A stretch of DNA of 64,000 nucleotides from Vreelandella profundi (GTDB taxonomy: Bacteria; Pseudomonadota; Gammaproteobacteria; Pseudomonadales; Halomonadaceae), in contig NZ_CP077941.1 of NCBI RefSeq assembly GCF_019722725.1, forward strand, positions 620,001 through 684,000. Direction: 5' to 3'. The notes below the pieces were generated by a model that was not told the origin of the DNA, ran no database searches, and saw nothing but the letters and a program-made list of their open reading frames with translations. This document shows, one piece after another, positions 16,318 through 25,082 of this stretch (position 1 is the stretch's first letter; every line of letters begins with the position of its first letter). A program made the translations under genes and the position numbers.

Positions 16318-16357
16318 TGTAAGAGATGTCTCAATATTTTGTAAGAGATATCGTACA
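16318..16357 (+). promoter_or_regulatory. Two GacA-type upstream activating sites
   Basis: The Gac/Rsm upstream activating sequence is TGTAAG-N6-CTTACA. Site 2, TGTAAGAGATATCGTACA (16340-16357), matches it with one mismatch. Site 1, TGTAAGAGATGTCTCAAT (16318-16335), has a perfect left half and a weaker right half. The left halves are 22 bp apart, two helical turns, so both sites face the same side of the DNA. A third inverted pair, GGTAAG/CTTACC, lies at 16385-16407 with an 11-bp gap. GacA is inferred as the binder from the family consensus; no gacA gene is in the window. Confidence 0.75.
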
Positions 16358-16452
16358 AGTTCCGACGAAAATCGCTCTGGTTAGGGTAAGAAAATACGAA
16401 ACTTACCGCTAACTAAAGTTTAACTCATTGTTTTTTAAGATATAAAAGCTGA

Positions 16453-16480
16453 AAGGCGAGCCGATGCGGCTCGCCTTTTT
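16453..16480 (+). terminator. Rho-independent terminator, probably of eno
   Basis: AAGGCGAGCCG and CGGCTCGCCTT form an 11-bp perfect stem with a 3-nt loop (ATG), followed by T residues to 16480. It lies between the GacA-type boxes and the GGA-rich RNA, so it should insulate that RNA from eno read-through. Confidence 0.9.
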
Positions 16481-16495
16481 GCGTTATAGCCATGT

Positions 16496-16701
16496 TGAGA
16501 AGCCGCCGGGATCTGCCACAATGCAATCAGGACAAGGGGAGGCAGGGATGCTTTAGGCAGAATGCAGCAGGATGAAAGCTCGGAGGCGCCTGGTAATTAG
16601 TGGAGTGATTACTGGCAAGGACGTTTTCCGAAAGGGGTGTGACCTAGGGAGTGGTCAGAGGAAGTGCTTGGAGTGGGGCGGCCTAAGGGCCGCCTTTTTT
16701 T
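16496..16701 (+). ncRNA. rsmZ: RsmZ/CsrB-family regulatory RNA (CsrA-sequestering)
   Basis: No plausible protein is encoded. The strand carries 11 GGA motifs between 16509 and 16672, several as AGGA, GGGA or CGGA, the CsrA/RsmA recognition core. At least two sit in hairpin loops: an 8-bp stem at 16590-16615 with GTGGAGTG in its loop, and a 5-bp stem at 16640-16657 with AGGGA in its loop. It ends at a strong terminator (16677-16701). Two GacA-type boxes lie about 140-180 bp upstream of the presumed 5' end, and fdxA-mutS follow, as beside rsmZ in Pseudomonas. The 5' end is an estimate based on a possible -10 TTATAG at 16484-16489. By family, the RNA would titrate CsrA, encoded at 26526. Confidence 0.82.
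16677..16701 (+). terminator. Rho-independent terminator of the RsmZ-like RNA
   Basis: GGCGGCC (16677-16683) pairs perfectly with GGCCGCC (16688-16694) around a TAAG loop and is followed by seven T residues (16695-16701). No protein gene lies just upstream, which supports a separate non-coding transcript. Confidence 0.92.
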
Positions 16702-16720
16702 ATGCGTGGCCCTGGGGCCG

Positions 16721-16748
16721 AATAAAAAACCAGCTTATCCGCTGGTTT
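16721..16748 (-). terminator. Rho-independent terminator of fdxA
   Basis: Read on the minus strand, AAACCAGC pairs with GCTGGTTT around a 6-nt loop and runs into a T-rich stretch (complement of AATAAAAAA at 16721-16729). It lies about 50 bp after the fdxA stop. Confidence 0.85.
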
Positions 16749-16795
16749 AACAAAACACTCTATTAATAAAGACGAGGTTAAGAAAAACGTCACGC

Positions 16796-17119
16796 TCAGC
16801 GCTCTAGTTTTTCCATCTTACCGGTCTTGCCATCCCATTCTTCGGCATCGGGTAGCGCGTCTTTTCTTTCGACAATATTAGGCCATACGTCTGCCATCTC
16901 AGCGTTAATCTCAATAAAGGCTTCCTGCCCGTCGGGCAACTCATCTTCTGAGAATATCGCTTCGGCGGGGCACTCGGGCTCACACAGCGCGCAATCAATA
17001 CACTCATCCGGATGAATAACCAGAAAGTTCGGGCCTTCATAGAAGCAGTCGACCGGGCAGACTTCCACACAGTCGGTGTATTTGCACTGGATGCAGTTCT
17101 CGGTAACGACAAACGTCAT
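16796..17119 (-). CDS. fdxA: Seven-iron ferredoxin FdxA
   Basis: This 107-residue ferredoxin carries one 3Fe-4S and one 4Fe-4S cluster. Conserved cysteines are at 9, 12, 17, 21, 25, 40, 43, 46 and 50. By family, C9, C17 and C50 bind the 3Fe-4S centre and C21, C40, C43 and C46 the 4Fe-4S centre. The acidic C-terminal extension is typical of the Azotobacter-type ferredoxin I/FdxA family. It is monocistronic, transcribed away from mutS, and ends convergently with the RsmZ-like RNA, the arrangement known beside rsmZ in Pseudomonas. Physiological redox partners are unknown. Confidence 0.96.
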   Translation of the reverse strand: MTFVVTENCIQCKYTDCVEVCPVDCFYEGPNFLVIHPDECIDCALCEPECPAEAIFSEDELPDGQEAFIEINAEMADVWPNIVERKDALPDAEEWDGKTGKMEKLER

Positions 17120-17233
17120 CTTGCTATCCCTCTCGCGGGACCGGGTGTGTCCCGGTCATGATTAATCGTGAATGGTTATAAAGCAGCCGTTTTTTATAAG
17201 CTAAAGGTTTGATGACATTCTAGAGGTGCGCAT

Positions 17234-17257
17234 ACCATGCGGCAAGCGCCGCATGGT
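17234..17257 (-). terminator. Hairpin downstream of mutS
   Basis: ACCATGCGGC and GCCGCATGGT form a perfect 10-bp stem around AAGC, 15 bp past the mutS stop. There is no T-run on the minus strand, so its role as an intrinsic terminator is uncertain; it may protect the mRNA 3' end. Confidence 0.5.
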
Positions 17258-17272
17258 CTTCTATTGCAGCTA

Positions 17273-19834
17273 TTAGAGCAAGTCCCGCCATTGATAAAGC
17301 AGGGCGAGGGCTTCGCGCGGCGATAAATCATCCATATCGGTCTTTTCAAGTGCCTCAATCACCGGATGAGGCGTCGCGGCAAATAAATCGTTTTGCTGCG
17401 GCGTCGTTCGCGGCACTTGCGCACCGTTGTCCACATCGCGATGCTCTAAGCTGACCAGTTTTTCGCGGGCGCGTTTAATCACATGATTAGGCACGCCGGC
17501 TAGCTGAGCCACCTGCAGGCCATAGCTCTGGCTTGCCGGGCCTGCCTCTATGCGGTGCATAAACACAATGCTGTCGCCATGCTCGGTGGCCGTTAAATGA
17601 ATGTTGGCCACGCCGTCCATGTGTTCAGGCAGGGCGGTCATTTCAAAGTAATGGGTTGCAAATAGCGTTAGCGCGCGTCCTTTAGCTAAATGCTCGGCGC
17701 TAGCCCAGGCAAGTGATAGGCCATCAAAGGTGCTGGTGCCACGGCCAATTTCATCCATCAAAATCAGGCTTTGCTGGGTAGCATTATGCAGGATATTGGC
17801 GGTTTCGGTCATTTCGACCATAAAAGTAGAGCGCCCGCCAGCAAGATCATCTGACGAGCCAATGCGGGTGAAGATGCGGTCCAGCGGGCCGATGTCGGCG
17901 GCATCGGCGGGCACAAAGCTGCCGCAGTGAGCCAGCAGCGCAATTAACGCTGTTTGACGCATATAGGTCGATTTACCGCCCATGTTGGGGCCGGTAATAA
18001 TTAGCATGTGCTGATCAGGCGTAAGCGTAACGTCGTTAGGCACAAATGGCGTTGCGCTGACGTGCTCAACGACAGGATGGCGCCCGGCTTCAATGCGAAT
18101 GCCGGTGGCCTCGCTGAGTATGGGGCGAACCCAGCTAAGGGCCTCGGCGCGTTCAGCAAAGGCGCACAGTACGTCTAGCTCAGCGACGGCTTGAGAGGTG
18201 CTTTGCAGCGCATGCAGGCTGGCATTGAGATCACCCAGCAGACGGTCATAAAGCCATTTTTCACGCGTCAGCGCGCGCGATTTGGCTGACAGCGCTTTAT
18301 CTTCAAACTCCTTGAGCTCTGGAATGATAAATCGCTCGGCATTTTTCAGCGTCTGGCGACGTATATAGTCGGCCGGCGCCTGCTGCGCCTGGGAGCGGGG
18401 TAGCTCAATAAAGTAGCCATGCACTCGGTTATAGCCGACTTTAAGGTGCGCCAAGCCGGTGCGCTCACGCTCGCGAAGTTCGAGCTGAATAAGATAGTCG
18501 CCGGCGTTTTCGGCCATGCCACGATGCTCATCAAGCTCGGCGTCAAAACCATCAGCAATCACGCCGCCATCGCGGATGACCACGGGCGGGTTCTCGACCA
18601 GCGCGCGGCTCAGCATATCGGCCATTTCCGGATAGGGGCGAATATGCGGGCGCAGGGTGTCCAACGCACTGCCGCTCTCTACCTCACTCAACTGCTGTTC
18701 AAGCGTGGGCAGCGTTACTAGTGCGTCTCTAAGGCGTGCTAAATCTCGTGGGCGGGCGCTATACAGTGCCACGCGAGCCAGAATGCGCTCAACGTCGCCG
18801 ACGGCGCTCAGGGTATCGCGCAGCGGCATGTAGGCGGCATCTAGGCTGAGCAGTGCTACGCCCGCATGGCGTGCCTGGACAATCTCGCGCTGGCGCAGGG
18901 GGCGGTTAAGCCAGCGCTTGAGCAGTCGCGAGCCCATGGCGGTGGTGCAGGTATCCAGTACGCTGGCCAGGGTGTTGTCGCTATTGCCGCCGAGATTGAT
19001 GTCAATTTCCAGATTACGTCGGCTGGCCGCGTCGATGACCACGGCATCATCACGATTTTCAACGCTGATCGCCGTGACGTGGGGTAGGCGCGAGCGCTGG
19101 GTGTCGCGGGCATAATCGATCAATACGCCCGCGGCAATCAGTGCGGTGGTTAAATGCGCGCAGCCAAAGCCGCGCAAATCCTGAACTTCAAACTGATCAC
19201 ACAGGCTGCGGGTAGCGCTGTCTATGTCAAATAGCCATTCGCCCTGACGACGCAGGCTGCGCTTTTGCGACCAGGCATCCGGCAGCGTTAAGCTTTCTGG
19301 TACGAGCAGCTCAGCGGGGGATAGACGCGTGAGCTCGGCGAGCATTTCGGCTTCGCTGTCTACTTCCAGTACGCTGAAGCGGCCGCTGGAAAGCTCAAGC
19401 CATGCCAGGCCCCAGCTATCCTTGCCGGGGGAAACGGACACCAGTACGTTGTCGCGGCGTGCATCGAGCAGCGCTTCGTCGTGGAGCGTGCCGGGGGTGA
19501 CGATACGAACCACCTGGCGGTCAACGGGGCCTTTGCTCGTCGCTGGATCGCCAATTTGCTCGCAAATAGCTACCGACTCGCCGCCGGCAACTAAGCGTGC
19601 CAGGTAGCCTTCAGCGCTGTGGTAGGGTACGCCAGCCATTGGGATGGGTTTGCCGCCTGACTGCCCGCGCTGGGTAAGCGTGATATCCAATAACGCGGAG
19701 GCACGTTTCGCATCGTCGAAAAATAGCTCGTAAAAATCCCCCATTCGGTAGAACAGCAGTACCTCGGGGTGTTCACGTTTGATCTTTAAGTATTGCGTGA
19801 TCATTGGCGTATTCGGGGGGATGGCCTGTGACAT
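17273..19834 (-). CDS. mutS: DNA mismatch repair protein MutS
   Basis: This 853-residue protein recognises mismatches and small loops and starts repair with MutL. The N-terminal mismatch-binding domain has the F-Y-E motif in [12 protein letters not shown] (about residue 35). Connector, core and clamp domains follow, and the C-terminal ATPase has Walker [12 protein letters not shown], the signature [14 protein letters not shown], Walker [17 protein letters not shown] and the FATHYFEMT segment. The C-terminal tail contains the tetramer region. It is transcribed divergently from pncC and recA, matching the Pseudomonas fdxA-mutS-cinA-recA order. Confidence 0.98.
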   Translation of the reverse strand: MSQAIPPNTPMITQYLKIKREHPEVLLFYRMGDFYELFFDDAKRASALLDITLTQRGQSGGKPIPMAGVPYHSAEGYLARLVAGGESVAICEQIGDPATSKGPVDRQVVRIVTPGTLHDEALLDARRDNVLVSVSPGKDSWGLAWLELSSGRFSVLEVDSEAEMLAELTRLSPAELLVPESLTLPDAWSQKRSLRRQGEWLFDIDSATRSLCDQFEVQDLRGFGCAHLTTALIAAGVLIDYARDTQRSRLPHVTAISVENRDDAVVIDAASRRNLEIDINLGGNSDNTLASVLDTCTTAMGSRLLKRWLNRPLRQREIVQARHAGVALLSLDAAYMPLRDTLSAVGDVERILARVALYSARPRDLARLRDALVTLPTLEQQLSEVESGSALDTLRPHIRPYPEMADMLSRALVENPPVVIRDGGVIADGFDAELDEHRGMAENAGDYLIQLELRERERTGLAHLKVGYNRVHGYFIELPRSQAQQAPADYIRRQTLKNAERFIIPELKEFEDKALSAKSRALTREKWLYDRLLGDLNASLHALQSTSQAVAELDVLCAFAERAEALSWVRPILSEATGIRIEAGRHPVVEHVSATPFVPNDVTLTPDQHMLIITGPNMGGKSTYMRQTALIALLAHCGSFVPADAADIGPLDRIFTRIGSSDDLAGGRSTFMVEMTETANILHNATQQSLILMDEIGRGTSTFDGLSLAWASAEHLAKGRALTLFATHYFEMTALPEHMDGVANIHLTATEHGDSIVFMHRIEAGPASQSYGLQVAQLAGVPNHVIKRAREKLVSLEHRDVDNGAQVPRTTPQQNDLFAATPHPVIEALEKTDMDDLSPREALALLYQWRDLL

Positions 19835-19972
19835 GGGCGTCCTGGTTAAGCGTAGCGTAGGCCGTCTCGGCTGACGGCATGTCTTTGAGCGGTTTCTTTG
19901 CGTCAGTTCTTTAAGAAAGCTAAACGCAGTATTCTACGCTGAACTGACGACTCACTTGAAGGAGCGACGATA

Positions 19973-20503
19973 GTGACCAGCGTATCTAGCCTGAAAAATC
20001 TTGATTTAACACTGCTTGCTCAGCGGCTGGGGCGGCTTTGCCAGCAGTTAAAGGTAGAGGTCACCGCCGCTGAGTCGTGCACGGGCGGCGGCGTTGCCAG
20101 CGCGATTACCGCGGTTGCGGGTAGCTCGGCCTATTTTACGACCGGCTATGTGGCGTATGCGAACGCGGTAAAGAGCCGCTTATTGGGCGTGCCCGACGCT
20201 ATGCTGGCAGCGCACGGTGCGGTGAGTGAAGAAGTGGTAAACGCCATGGTGCTTGGCGCCTGCCGGGAAAGTGGTGCAAGCTTGGGCGTTGCGGTTAGCG
20301 GTGTCGCCGGGCCAGACGGCGGTAGCGAAGATAAGCCGGTAGGAACGGTATGGCTGGCCTGGGGCGATGCCAATGCCCAGCAGGCGGAGTGTTTTCATTT
20401 TCCAGGTGACCGCTCGGCAGTGCGTGAACAGGCCGTGCGTCAGGCGCTTGCCGGGCTAGTGGCGCGCTTGGATGCTCAGGTAAATGCGAGCGATACGAAA
20501 TAA
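19973..20503 (+). CDS. pncC: Nicotinamide-nucleotide amidase (CinA C-terminal domain, PncC)
   Basis: This 176-residue, single-domain CinA-C protein lacks the N-terminal domain of full-length CinA. It shows the family motifs ESCTGGGVASAIT (active-site serine), FTTGYVAYANAVK, AHGAVSEEVV and VSGVAGPDGGSEDKPVGTVW. By family it deamidates nicotinamide mononucleotide to nicotinate mononucleotide in pyridine nucleotide recycling. The start is a GTG at 19973 preceded by AAGGAG with good spacing. It sits just before recA, a conserved neighbour pair that led to its earlier annotation as competence-damage protein. Confidence 0.93.
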   Translation: MTSVSSLKNLDLTLLAQRLGRLCQQLKVEVTAAESCTGGGVASAITAVAGSSAYFTTGYVAYANAVKSRLLGVPDAMLAAHGAVSEEVVNAMVLGACRESGASLGVAVSGVAGPDGGSEDKPVGTVWLAWGDANAQQAECFHFPGDRSAVREQAVRQALAGLVARLDAQVNASDTK

Positions 20504-20556
20504 TTGTGAGAAAGCGTTGTTGAGGATTTGTTTACGACGAAATCTTTGGCATACTA

Positions 20557-20572
20557 CTGGCTAATTATACAG
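20557..20572 (+). promoter_or_regulatory. LexA (SOS) box in the recA promoter
   Basis: CTGGCTAATTATACAG matches the gammaproteobacterial LexA operator CTG-N10-CAG, with an AT-rich centre and the ACAG right half. It lies 21 bp before the recA start. A plausible promoter (TTGTTT at 20528, CATACT at 20550, 16-bp spacer) would place the operator over the start point, which suits repression. Confidence 0.78.
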
Positions 20573-20593
20573 CTTGTTATGAGGAATCACTGA

Positions 20594-21667
20594 ATGGCTC
20601 AGGATGACAACCGCACTAAAGCGCTAAACGCTGCACTCAGCCAAATCGACCGTCAGTTCGGCAAAGGCACCGTCATGCGTCTAGGCGACGCTCCGCGTGT
20701 AGTCATGCCGTCGGTTTCCACCGGTTCATTGGGTCTGGATATCGCGCTCGGCATCGGCGGCCTGCCGTACGGACGAGTATGCGAAATCTTTGGCCCAGAG
20801 TCGTCGGGTAAAACCACGCTGACCCTTTCGGTGATTGCCCAGGCGCAAAAGCAGGGCAAAGTATGTGCCTTTGTGGATGCCGAGCACGCGCTTGACCCGA
20901 GCTACGCTGAAAAACTGGGCGTTAACCTGGATGATCTGCTGGTTTCCCAGCCGGATACCGGCGAGCAGGCGCTTGAAATTACCGACATGCTGGTGCGTTC
21001 TGGCGGTGTTGACGTGATTGTTATCGACTCGGTCGCAGCGCTAACGCCGCGTGCGGAAATCGAAGGCGAGATGGGCGATACCCACGTTGGCCTGCAGGCG
21101 CGTTTGATGTCACAGGCGCTGCGTAAAATTACCGGTAATATCAAAAATGCCAACTGCTTAGTCATCTTCATTAACCAGATCCGTATGAAGATCGGCGTTA
21201 TGTTTGGTAGTCCTGAAACAACGACCGGCGGTAATGCGCTCAAGTTCTACGCCAGCGTGCGCCTCGATATTCGCCGCACGGGCTCGGTTAAGGTCGGTGA
21301 TGAAGTCACCGGTAACGAAACCCGCGTTAAAGTAGTCAAGAACAAAGTGGCGCCGCCGTTCCGCCAGGCTGAGTTCCAGATTCTTTACGGCAAAGGTATC
21401 TATCACGCGGGTGAAGTTATTGACCTAGGCGTGCAGTGTAACCTCGTCGACAAAGCCGGTGCCTGGTACAGCTACAAGGGTAAGAAAATCGGCCAGGGTA
21501 AAGCGAATTCAGCGCTGTATCTGGAAGAGCATCCTGAGATTATGATTGAAATCGAAACGCAAATCCGCGAGCAGCTGCTGGCCAAGCCGGACCCCAAGAA
21601 GGAAAAGGAAGAGGCGTCTGTAGAGGCATCGGTTGACGCAGATGCGGGTGATGACGATCTGCTATAA
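20594..21667 (+). CDS. recA: Recombinase RecA
   Basis: This 357-residue protein forms filaments on single-stranded DNA, promotes strand exchange and stimulates LexA self-cleavage. Walker A is [10 protein letters not shown] (about residue 66), Walker B is [14 protein letters not shown], and the recA signature [14 protein letters not shown] is present along with the L1/L2 loop regions. The C-terminal tail is strongly acidic ([10 protein letters not shown]), as usual. It is preceded by a LexA box and followed after 9 bp by recX. Confidence 0.98.
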   Translation: MAQDDNRTKALNAALSQIDRQFGKGTVMRLGDAPRVVMPSVSTGSLGLDIALGIGGLPYGRVCEIFGPESSGKTTLTLSVIAQAQKQGKVCAFVDAEHALDPSYAEKLGVNLDDLLVSQPDTGEQALEITDMLVRSGGVDVIVIDSVAALTPRAEIEGEMGDTHVGLQARLMSQALRKITGNIKNANCLVIFINQIRMKIGVMFGSPETTTGGNALKFYASVRLDIRRTGSVKVGDEVTGNETRVKVVKNKVAPPFRQAEFQILYGKGIYHAGEVIDLGVQCNLVDKAGAWYSYKGKKIGQGKANSALYLEEHPEIMIEIETQIREQLLAKPDPKKEKEEASVEASVDADAGDDDLL

Positions 21668-21676
21668 GGCACCCTA

Positions 21677-22141
21677 ATGGCGTTTGCCTCGCAGCGTGAT
21701 GCTACGCCACGAGTGATCGCCATCGGCTTGCTGGCTCGGCGTGAATATTCGCGCGCTGAGCTGGCACAGCGATTGGCGAAAAAATCCTTTGAGCCCGCCG
21801 CCATTGATGAGTGTCTGGATACGCTGATCGAGCAAGGGTTCCAGTCGGACGAACGTTTTGCTGCAAGCTTTGTGCGCTCACGTATTTTGCGTGGTCAGGG
21901 CGTTATCCGTATTAAGGGTGAGCTACGCCAGCGCGGCGTCGACCAAGAAACGCTCAACGCTGCCTTTGAATCGGTAGTGGCGAGCGAGCAGGTTGACTGG
22001 TTTGAATTGGCCCGTGAAACCTTAGCGCGGCGCTTTACATCTGCTGGTGAAACACCCAAAGAGCGCGCCAAGCGAGAGCGCTTTTTAGCCAGCCGTGGCT
22101 TTGATTTTGAACAAATTCGCTACGCACTTTCTTGTCTTTAA
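21677..22141 (+). CDS. recX: RecA regulatory protein RecX
   Basis: This 154-residue protein binds RecA filaments and limits their growth. It has the expected helix-rich repeats: the N-terminal AIGLLARREYSRAELAQRL, a second repeat DECLDTLIEQGFQSDERFAASFVRSRI, then GVIRIKGELRQRGV and a C-terminal RFLASRGFDFEQIRYAL. Length and position directly after recA are both diagnostic, and co-transcription with recA is likely. The gene's last bases, including the stop codon, are duplicated in tandem just downstream. Confidence 0.95.
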   Translation: MAFASQRDATPRVIAIGLLARREYSRAELAQRLAKKSFEPAAIDECLDTLIEQGFQSDERFAASFVRSRILRGQGVIRIKGELRQRGVDQETLNAAFESVVASEQVDWFELARETLARRFTSAGETPKERAKRERFLASRGFDFEQIRYALSCL

Positions 22142-22160
22142 CGCCTGCCTTTAACGCCTG
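22136..22160 (+). repeat. 13-bp tandem duplication that repeats the recX stop codon
   Basis: CTTTAACGCCTG occurs at 22136-22147 and again at 22149-22160, separated by one C. The first copy includes the last recX codon (CTT) and its TAA stop, so the unit looks like a duplication of the gene end. Confidence 0.8.
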
Positions 22161-22277
22161 TTTAGGTGTCTGCAATACCCTTGTTTCTACGCATAAAAAC
22201 ATCGTCTCTTACATTTCTAATGCCGCTCTAATAGGCTTGTGCATCTTTCTGATTGCAATTCTGCCACTAAGTGCAGC

Positions 22278-22305
22278 TTTAGTCGTTTGACAACTGCGCT
22301 ATAAT
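22278..22305 (+). promoter_or_regulatory. Probable alaS promoter
   Basis: A perfect -10 hexamer TATAAT lies at 22300-22305. The best-spaced -35 is only TTTAGT (22278-22283, 16-bp spacer). A TTGACA at 22287-22292 is too close to the -10 to serve. A start near 22312 would give a leader of about 67 nt before the ATG. Confidence 0.5.
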
Positions 22306-22378
22306 GGCTCTTTTGCGACCCCTGAGGGTAGCGGTGACAGCGCCCTGGGACACCACGCTTTCTTGTTACGGATACCCT

Positions 22379-24988
22379 ATGAAAAGCGCAGAGATAAGAC
22401 AGGCCTTTCTTTCCTTCTTTGCAGAGCAGGGGCACACCATTGTGCCAACCAGCTCGTTAGTGCCGGGCAACGATCCGACGCTGCTGTTTACCAATGCCGG
22501 TATGGTGCCGTTTAAAGATGTGTTTCTGGGTCGCGACCCGCGCCCTTATGTGCGCGCCACTTCTGCCCAGCGCTGCGTGCGCGCGGGCGGAAAGCACAAT
22601 GATTTAGATAACGTTGGTTATACCGCCCGTCACCATACTTTCTTCGAAATGATGGGTAACTTCAGCTTCGGTGACTACTTCAAGCGCGATGCTATTCGCT
22701 TTGCGTGGGTGTTTCTAACAGAAACGCTGGGGCTGCCCAAAGAAAAGCTGTGGGTAACGGTGCATATCAGCGACGACGAAGCCGAACGCATCTGGAAAGA
22801 TGAAGTAGGCATTGACCCTGAGCGTTTTTCCAAGCTGGATGAGGACAATTTCTGGCAGATGGGCGATACCGGCCCCTGCGGGCCCAGCTCGGAAATTTTC
22901 TATGATCACGGCACAGAGGTCTGGGGCGGCCCTCCCGGCAGCCCGGAAGAAGACGGCGACCGCTACATTGAAATCTGGAACTTGGTGTTCATGCAGTTTG
23001 ATCGCGATGCCCAGGGCACGCTTAATCCGCTGCCTAAACCATCTATTGATACCGGTATGGGCCTGGAGCGAGTGGCCGCCGTTATGCAGGGCGTGCACTC
23101 CAACTACGAGATCGATCTGTTTCAGCGCCTGCTGCAAGCAGCTTCTCAGGCAACTGGCCATGCAGATACGGCGACGCCTTCGCTGCGCGTGATTGCCGAC
23201 CACATTCGCTCATGCGCCTTTTTGATTGCCGATGGCGTGCTGCCTTCCAACGAAGGGCGCGGCTATGTGTTGCGGCGTATTATTCGCCGCGCGATTCGTC
23301 ACGGCCATAAGCTAGGAGCGGTCGACCCGTTCTTCCACAAGCTGGTCGGTGCGCTTGACGCTGAAATGGGCGACGCCTACCCAGAGTTGCGCGAAGCCAG
23401 CGGTCAAATCGAGCGCGTGCTGCTGAAAGAAGAAGAGCAGTTTGCCCGTACGCTGGATCACGGTATGGGGTTATTGAACGCGGCACTGGCCGAGCTAGAT
23501 GGCAGCGTGCTGTCGGGTGAAACCGTGTTTAAGCTCTATGACACCTATGGTTTCCCGTTTGATCTGACGGCGGATGTTTGCCGGGAGCGTGGGGTCACCC
23601 TCGACGAAGACGGCTTTCAGCGTGAGCTTGAAGCGCAGCGCGAACGCGCCCGAGCGGCCAGCCAGTTTGGTGCCGACTACAGCGCCTCCATTGACCTGGA
23701 GGGTGAGACCTCCTTTACCGGATACGACCGATTAGAAGATCAGGCCAAAGTGACGGCGCTAGTCGACAGCGAAGGCAAGGCGTTGGCGGCACTTGAGGCC
23801 GGTCAGAAAGGCACGGTGGTGCTGGACCGTACGCCGTTTTACGGCGAGTCGGGCGGCCAGGTAGGCGACACCGGTTACCTGTACGTCGACGGCGGGCGCT
23901 TCCAGGTCATGGATACCCAAAAGCAGAGCGGTCACCACCTTCACCAAGGTGTGATGGTGGAAGGCGCATTGAGCGTCGGTGCTAGCGTGCGCGGGGAAGT
24001 GGATTCCAGCCTGCGCGCTGCGACTATTCGCAATCATTCGGCCACTCACCTACTGCATAAAGCGCTGCGCATGGTGCTGGGCGATCACGTGCAGCAGAAG
24101 GGCTCTCTGGTTAACGCCGAGCGCCTGCGCTTTGATTTTAGCCACTTCGAACCGATAACGGCTGAACAGCTGGCGGAAGTCGAACGGCTGGTTAACGAGC
24201 AGATTCTGGCTAACGCGGCTACCAAGACCGAGCAGATGAGTTTGGATCAGGCCAAAGCCAAAGGCGCTGCGGCACTGTTTGAAGCCAAGTACGCAGAGAA
24301 CGTGCGCGTTCTGACTATCGGTGCTGACGACTTCTCCATTGAGCTTTGTGGCGGTACCCACGTGGCGCGCAGTGGCGACATTGGCTGCTGTCACGTGATG
24401 AGCGAAGTGGGCATTGCCTCGGGCGTACGCCGCATTGAAGCGATTACCGGCGAAAACGCGCTGGCCTACTTCCGCGAGCAGGAAGCCTGCCTTGGGCGCT
24501 TGGGCGATCGCTTAAAAACCAAGCCAGAGCAAGTCGAAGCGCGTGTAGAGTCGCTGGTTGAGCGTAACCGTACCCTTGAGAAAGAGCTTGAGCAGCTCAA
24601 AGCTAAGCTTGCTAGCGCCGCGGGCAGCGACATGCTTAGCCAGGTCCAAGAGATCAACGGCGTTAAGCTGTTAGCGACCCAGCTAGAGGGTGTATCAGGC
24701 AAAGATCTGCGAGGCATGCTTGACCAGATTAAGAACAAGCTAGGCTCCGGCGTGGTTATTCTTGGCGTTGCCGATCAGGCGGCGGGCAAAGTCAGTCTCA
24801 TTGCCGGCGTCACCCAAGACCTGACTGGCCGCGTGAAAGCCGGGGAGCTGGTCAACCATGTTGCCTCGCTTGTCGGTGGAAAGGGCGGTGGTCGCCCCGA
24901 TATGGCTCAGGCGGGAGGTAGCCAACCCGATGCGCTGCCGGATGCGCTGAAGAGCGTACCTCTATGGTTAGAAAACACGCTTAACTAA
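22379..24988 (+). CDS. alaS: Alanyl-tRNA synthetase
   Basis: This 869-residue enzyme charges tRNA-Ala and edits mischarged Ser and Gly. The class II aminoacylation core lies at about 1-250 ([50 protein letters not shown]). The tRNA-binding domain follows, then the editing domain with zinc ligands in HSATHLLH and [13 protein letters not shown], and a C-Ala oligomerisation domain ending near [12 protein letters not shown]. The frame is open back to 22304, but the conserved N-terminus begins at the ATG at 22379 and the likely promoter -10 lies within the upstream part, so I chose 22379. Confidence 0.97.
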   Translation: MKSAEIRQAFLSFFAEQGHTIVPTSSLVPGNDPTLLFTNAGMVPFKDVFLGRDPRPYVRATSAQRCVRAGGKHNDLDNVGYTARHHTFFEMMGNFSFGDYFKRDAIRFAWVFLTETLGLPKEKLWVTVHISDDEAERIWKDEVGIDPERFSKLDEDNFWQMGDTGPCGPSSEIFYDHGTEVWGGPPGSPEEDGDRYIEIWNLVFMQFDRDAQGTLNPLPKPSIDTGMGLERVAAVMQGVHSNYEIDLFQRLLQAASQATGHADTATPSLRVIADHIRSCAFLIADGVLPSNEGRGYVLRRIIRRAIRHGHKLGAVDPFFHKLVGALDAEMGDAYPELREASGQIERVLLKEEEQFARTLDHGMGLLNAALAELDGSVLSGETVFKLYDTYGFPFDLTADVCRERGVTLDEDGFQRELEAQRERARAASQFGADYSASIDLEGETSFTGYDRLEDQAKVTALVDSEGKALAALEAGQKGTVVLDRTPFYGESGGQVGDTGYLYVDGGRFQVMDTQKQSGHHLHQGVMVEGALSVGASVRGEVDSSLRAATIRNHSATHLLHKALRMVLGDHVQQKGSLVNAERLRFDFSHFEPITAEQLAEVERLVNEQILANAATKTEQMSLDQAKAKGAAALFEAKYAENVRVLTIGADDFSIELCGGTHVARSGDIGCCHVMSEVGIASGVRRIEAITGENALAYFREQEACLGRLGDRLKTKPEQVEARVESLVERNRTLEKELEQLKAKLASAAGSDMLSQVQEINGVKLLATQLEGVSGKDLRGMLDQIKNKLGSGVVILGVADQAAGKVSLIAGVTQDLTGRVKAGELVNHVASLVGGKGGGRPDMAQAGGSQPDALPDALKSVPLWLENTLN

Positions 24989-24993
24989 ACTCC

Positions 24994-25021
24994 AAGGCCG
25001 GTGCATGATTGCACCGGCCTT
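24994..25021 (+). terminator. Hairpin between alaS and lysC
   Basis: AAGGCCGGTGCA and TGCACCGGCCTT form a perfect 12-bp stem with a TGAT loop just after the alaS stop. The sequence after it is TATCGTTAG, without a long T-tract, so termination may be partial. Confidence 0.65.
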
Positions 25022-25082
25022 ATCGTTAGATATGTACGACACATTTCATCCTCCATTTCCGAACGCATAGGAAAAACGGCAT

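Noticed and set aside
22287..22305. TTGACA plus TATAAT pair before alaS
   Set aside because: Both hexamers are perfect but only 7 bp apart, which is incompatible with a sigma-70 promoter; only the -10 is retained with a weaker -35.
22304..22378. 25-codon N-terminal extension of alaS
   Set aside because: Overlaps the probable promoter -10 (22300-22305) and is absent from the conserved AlaRS start [14 protein letters not shown].
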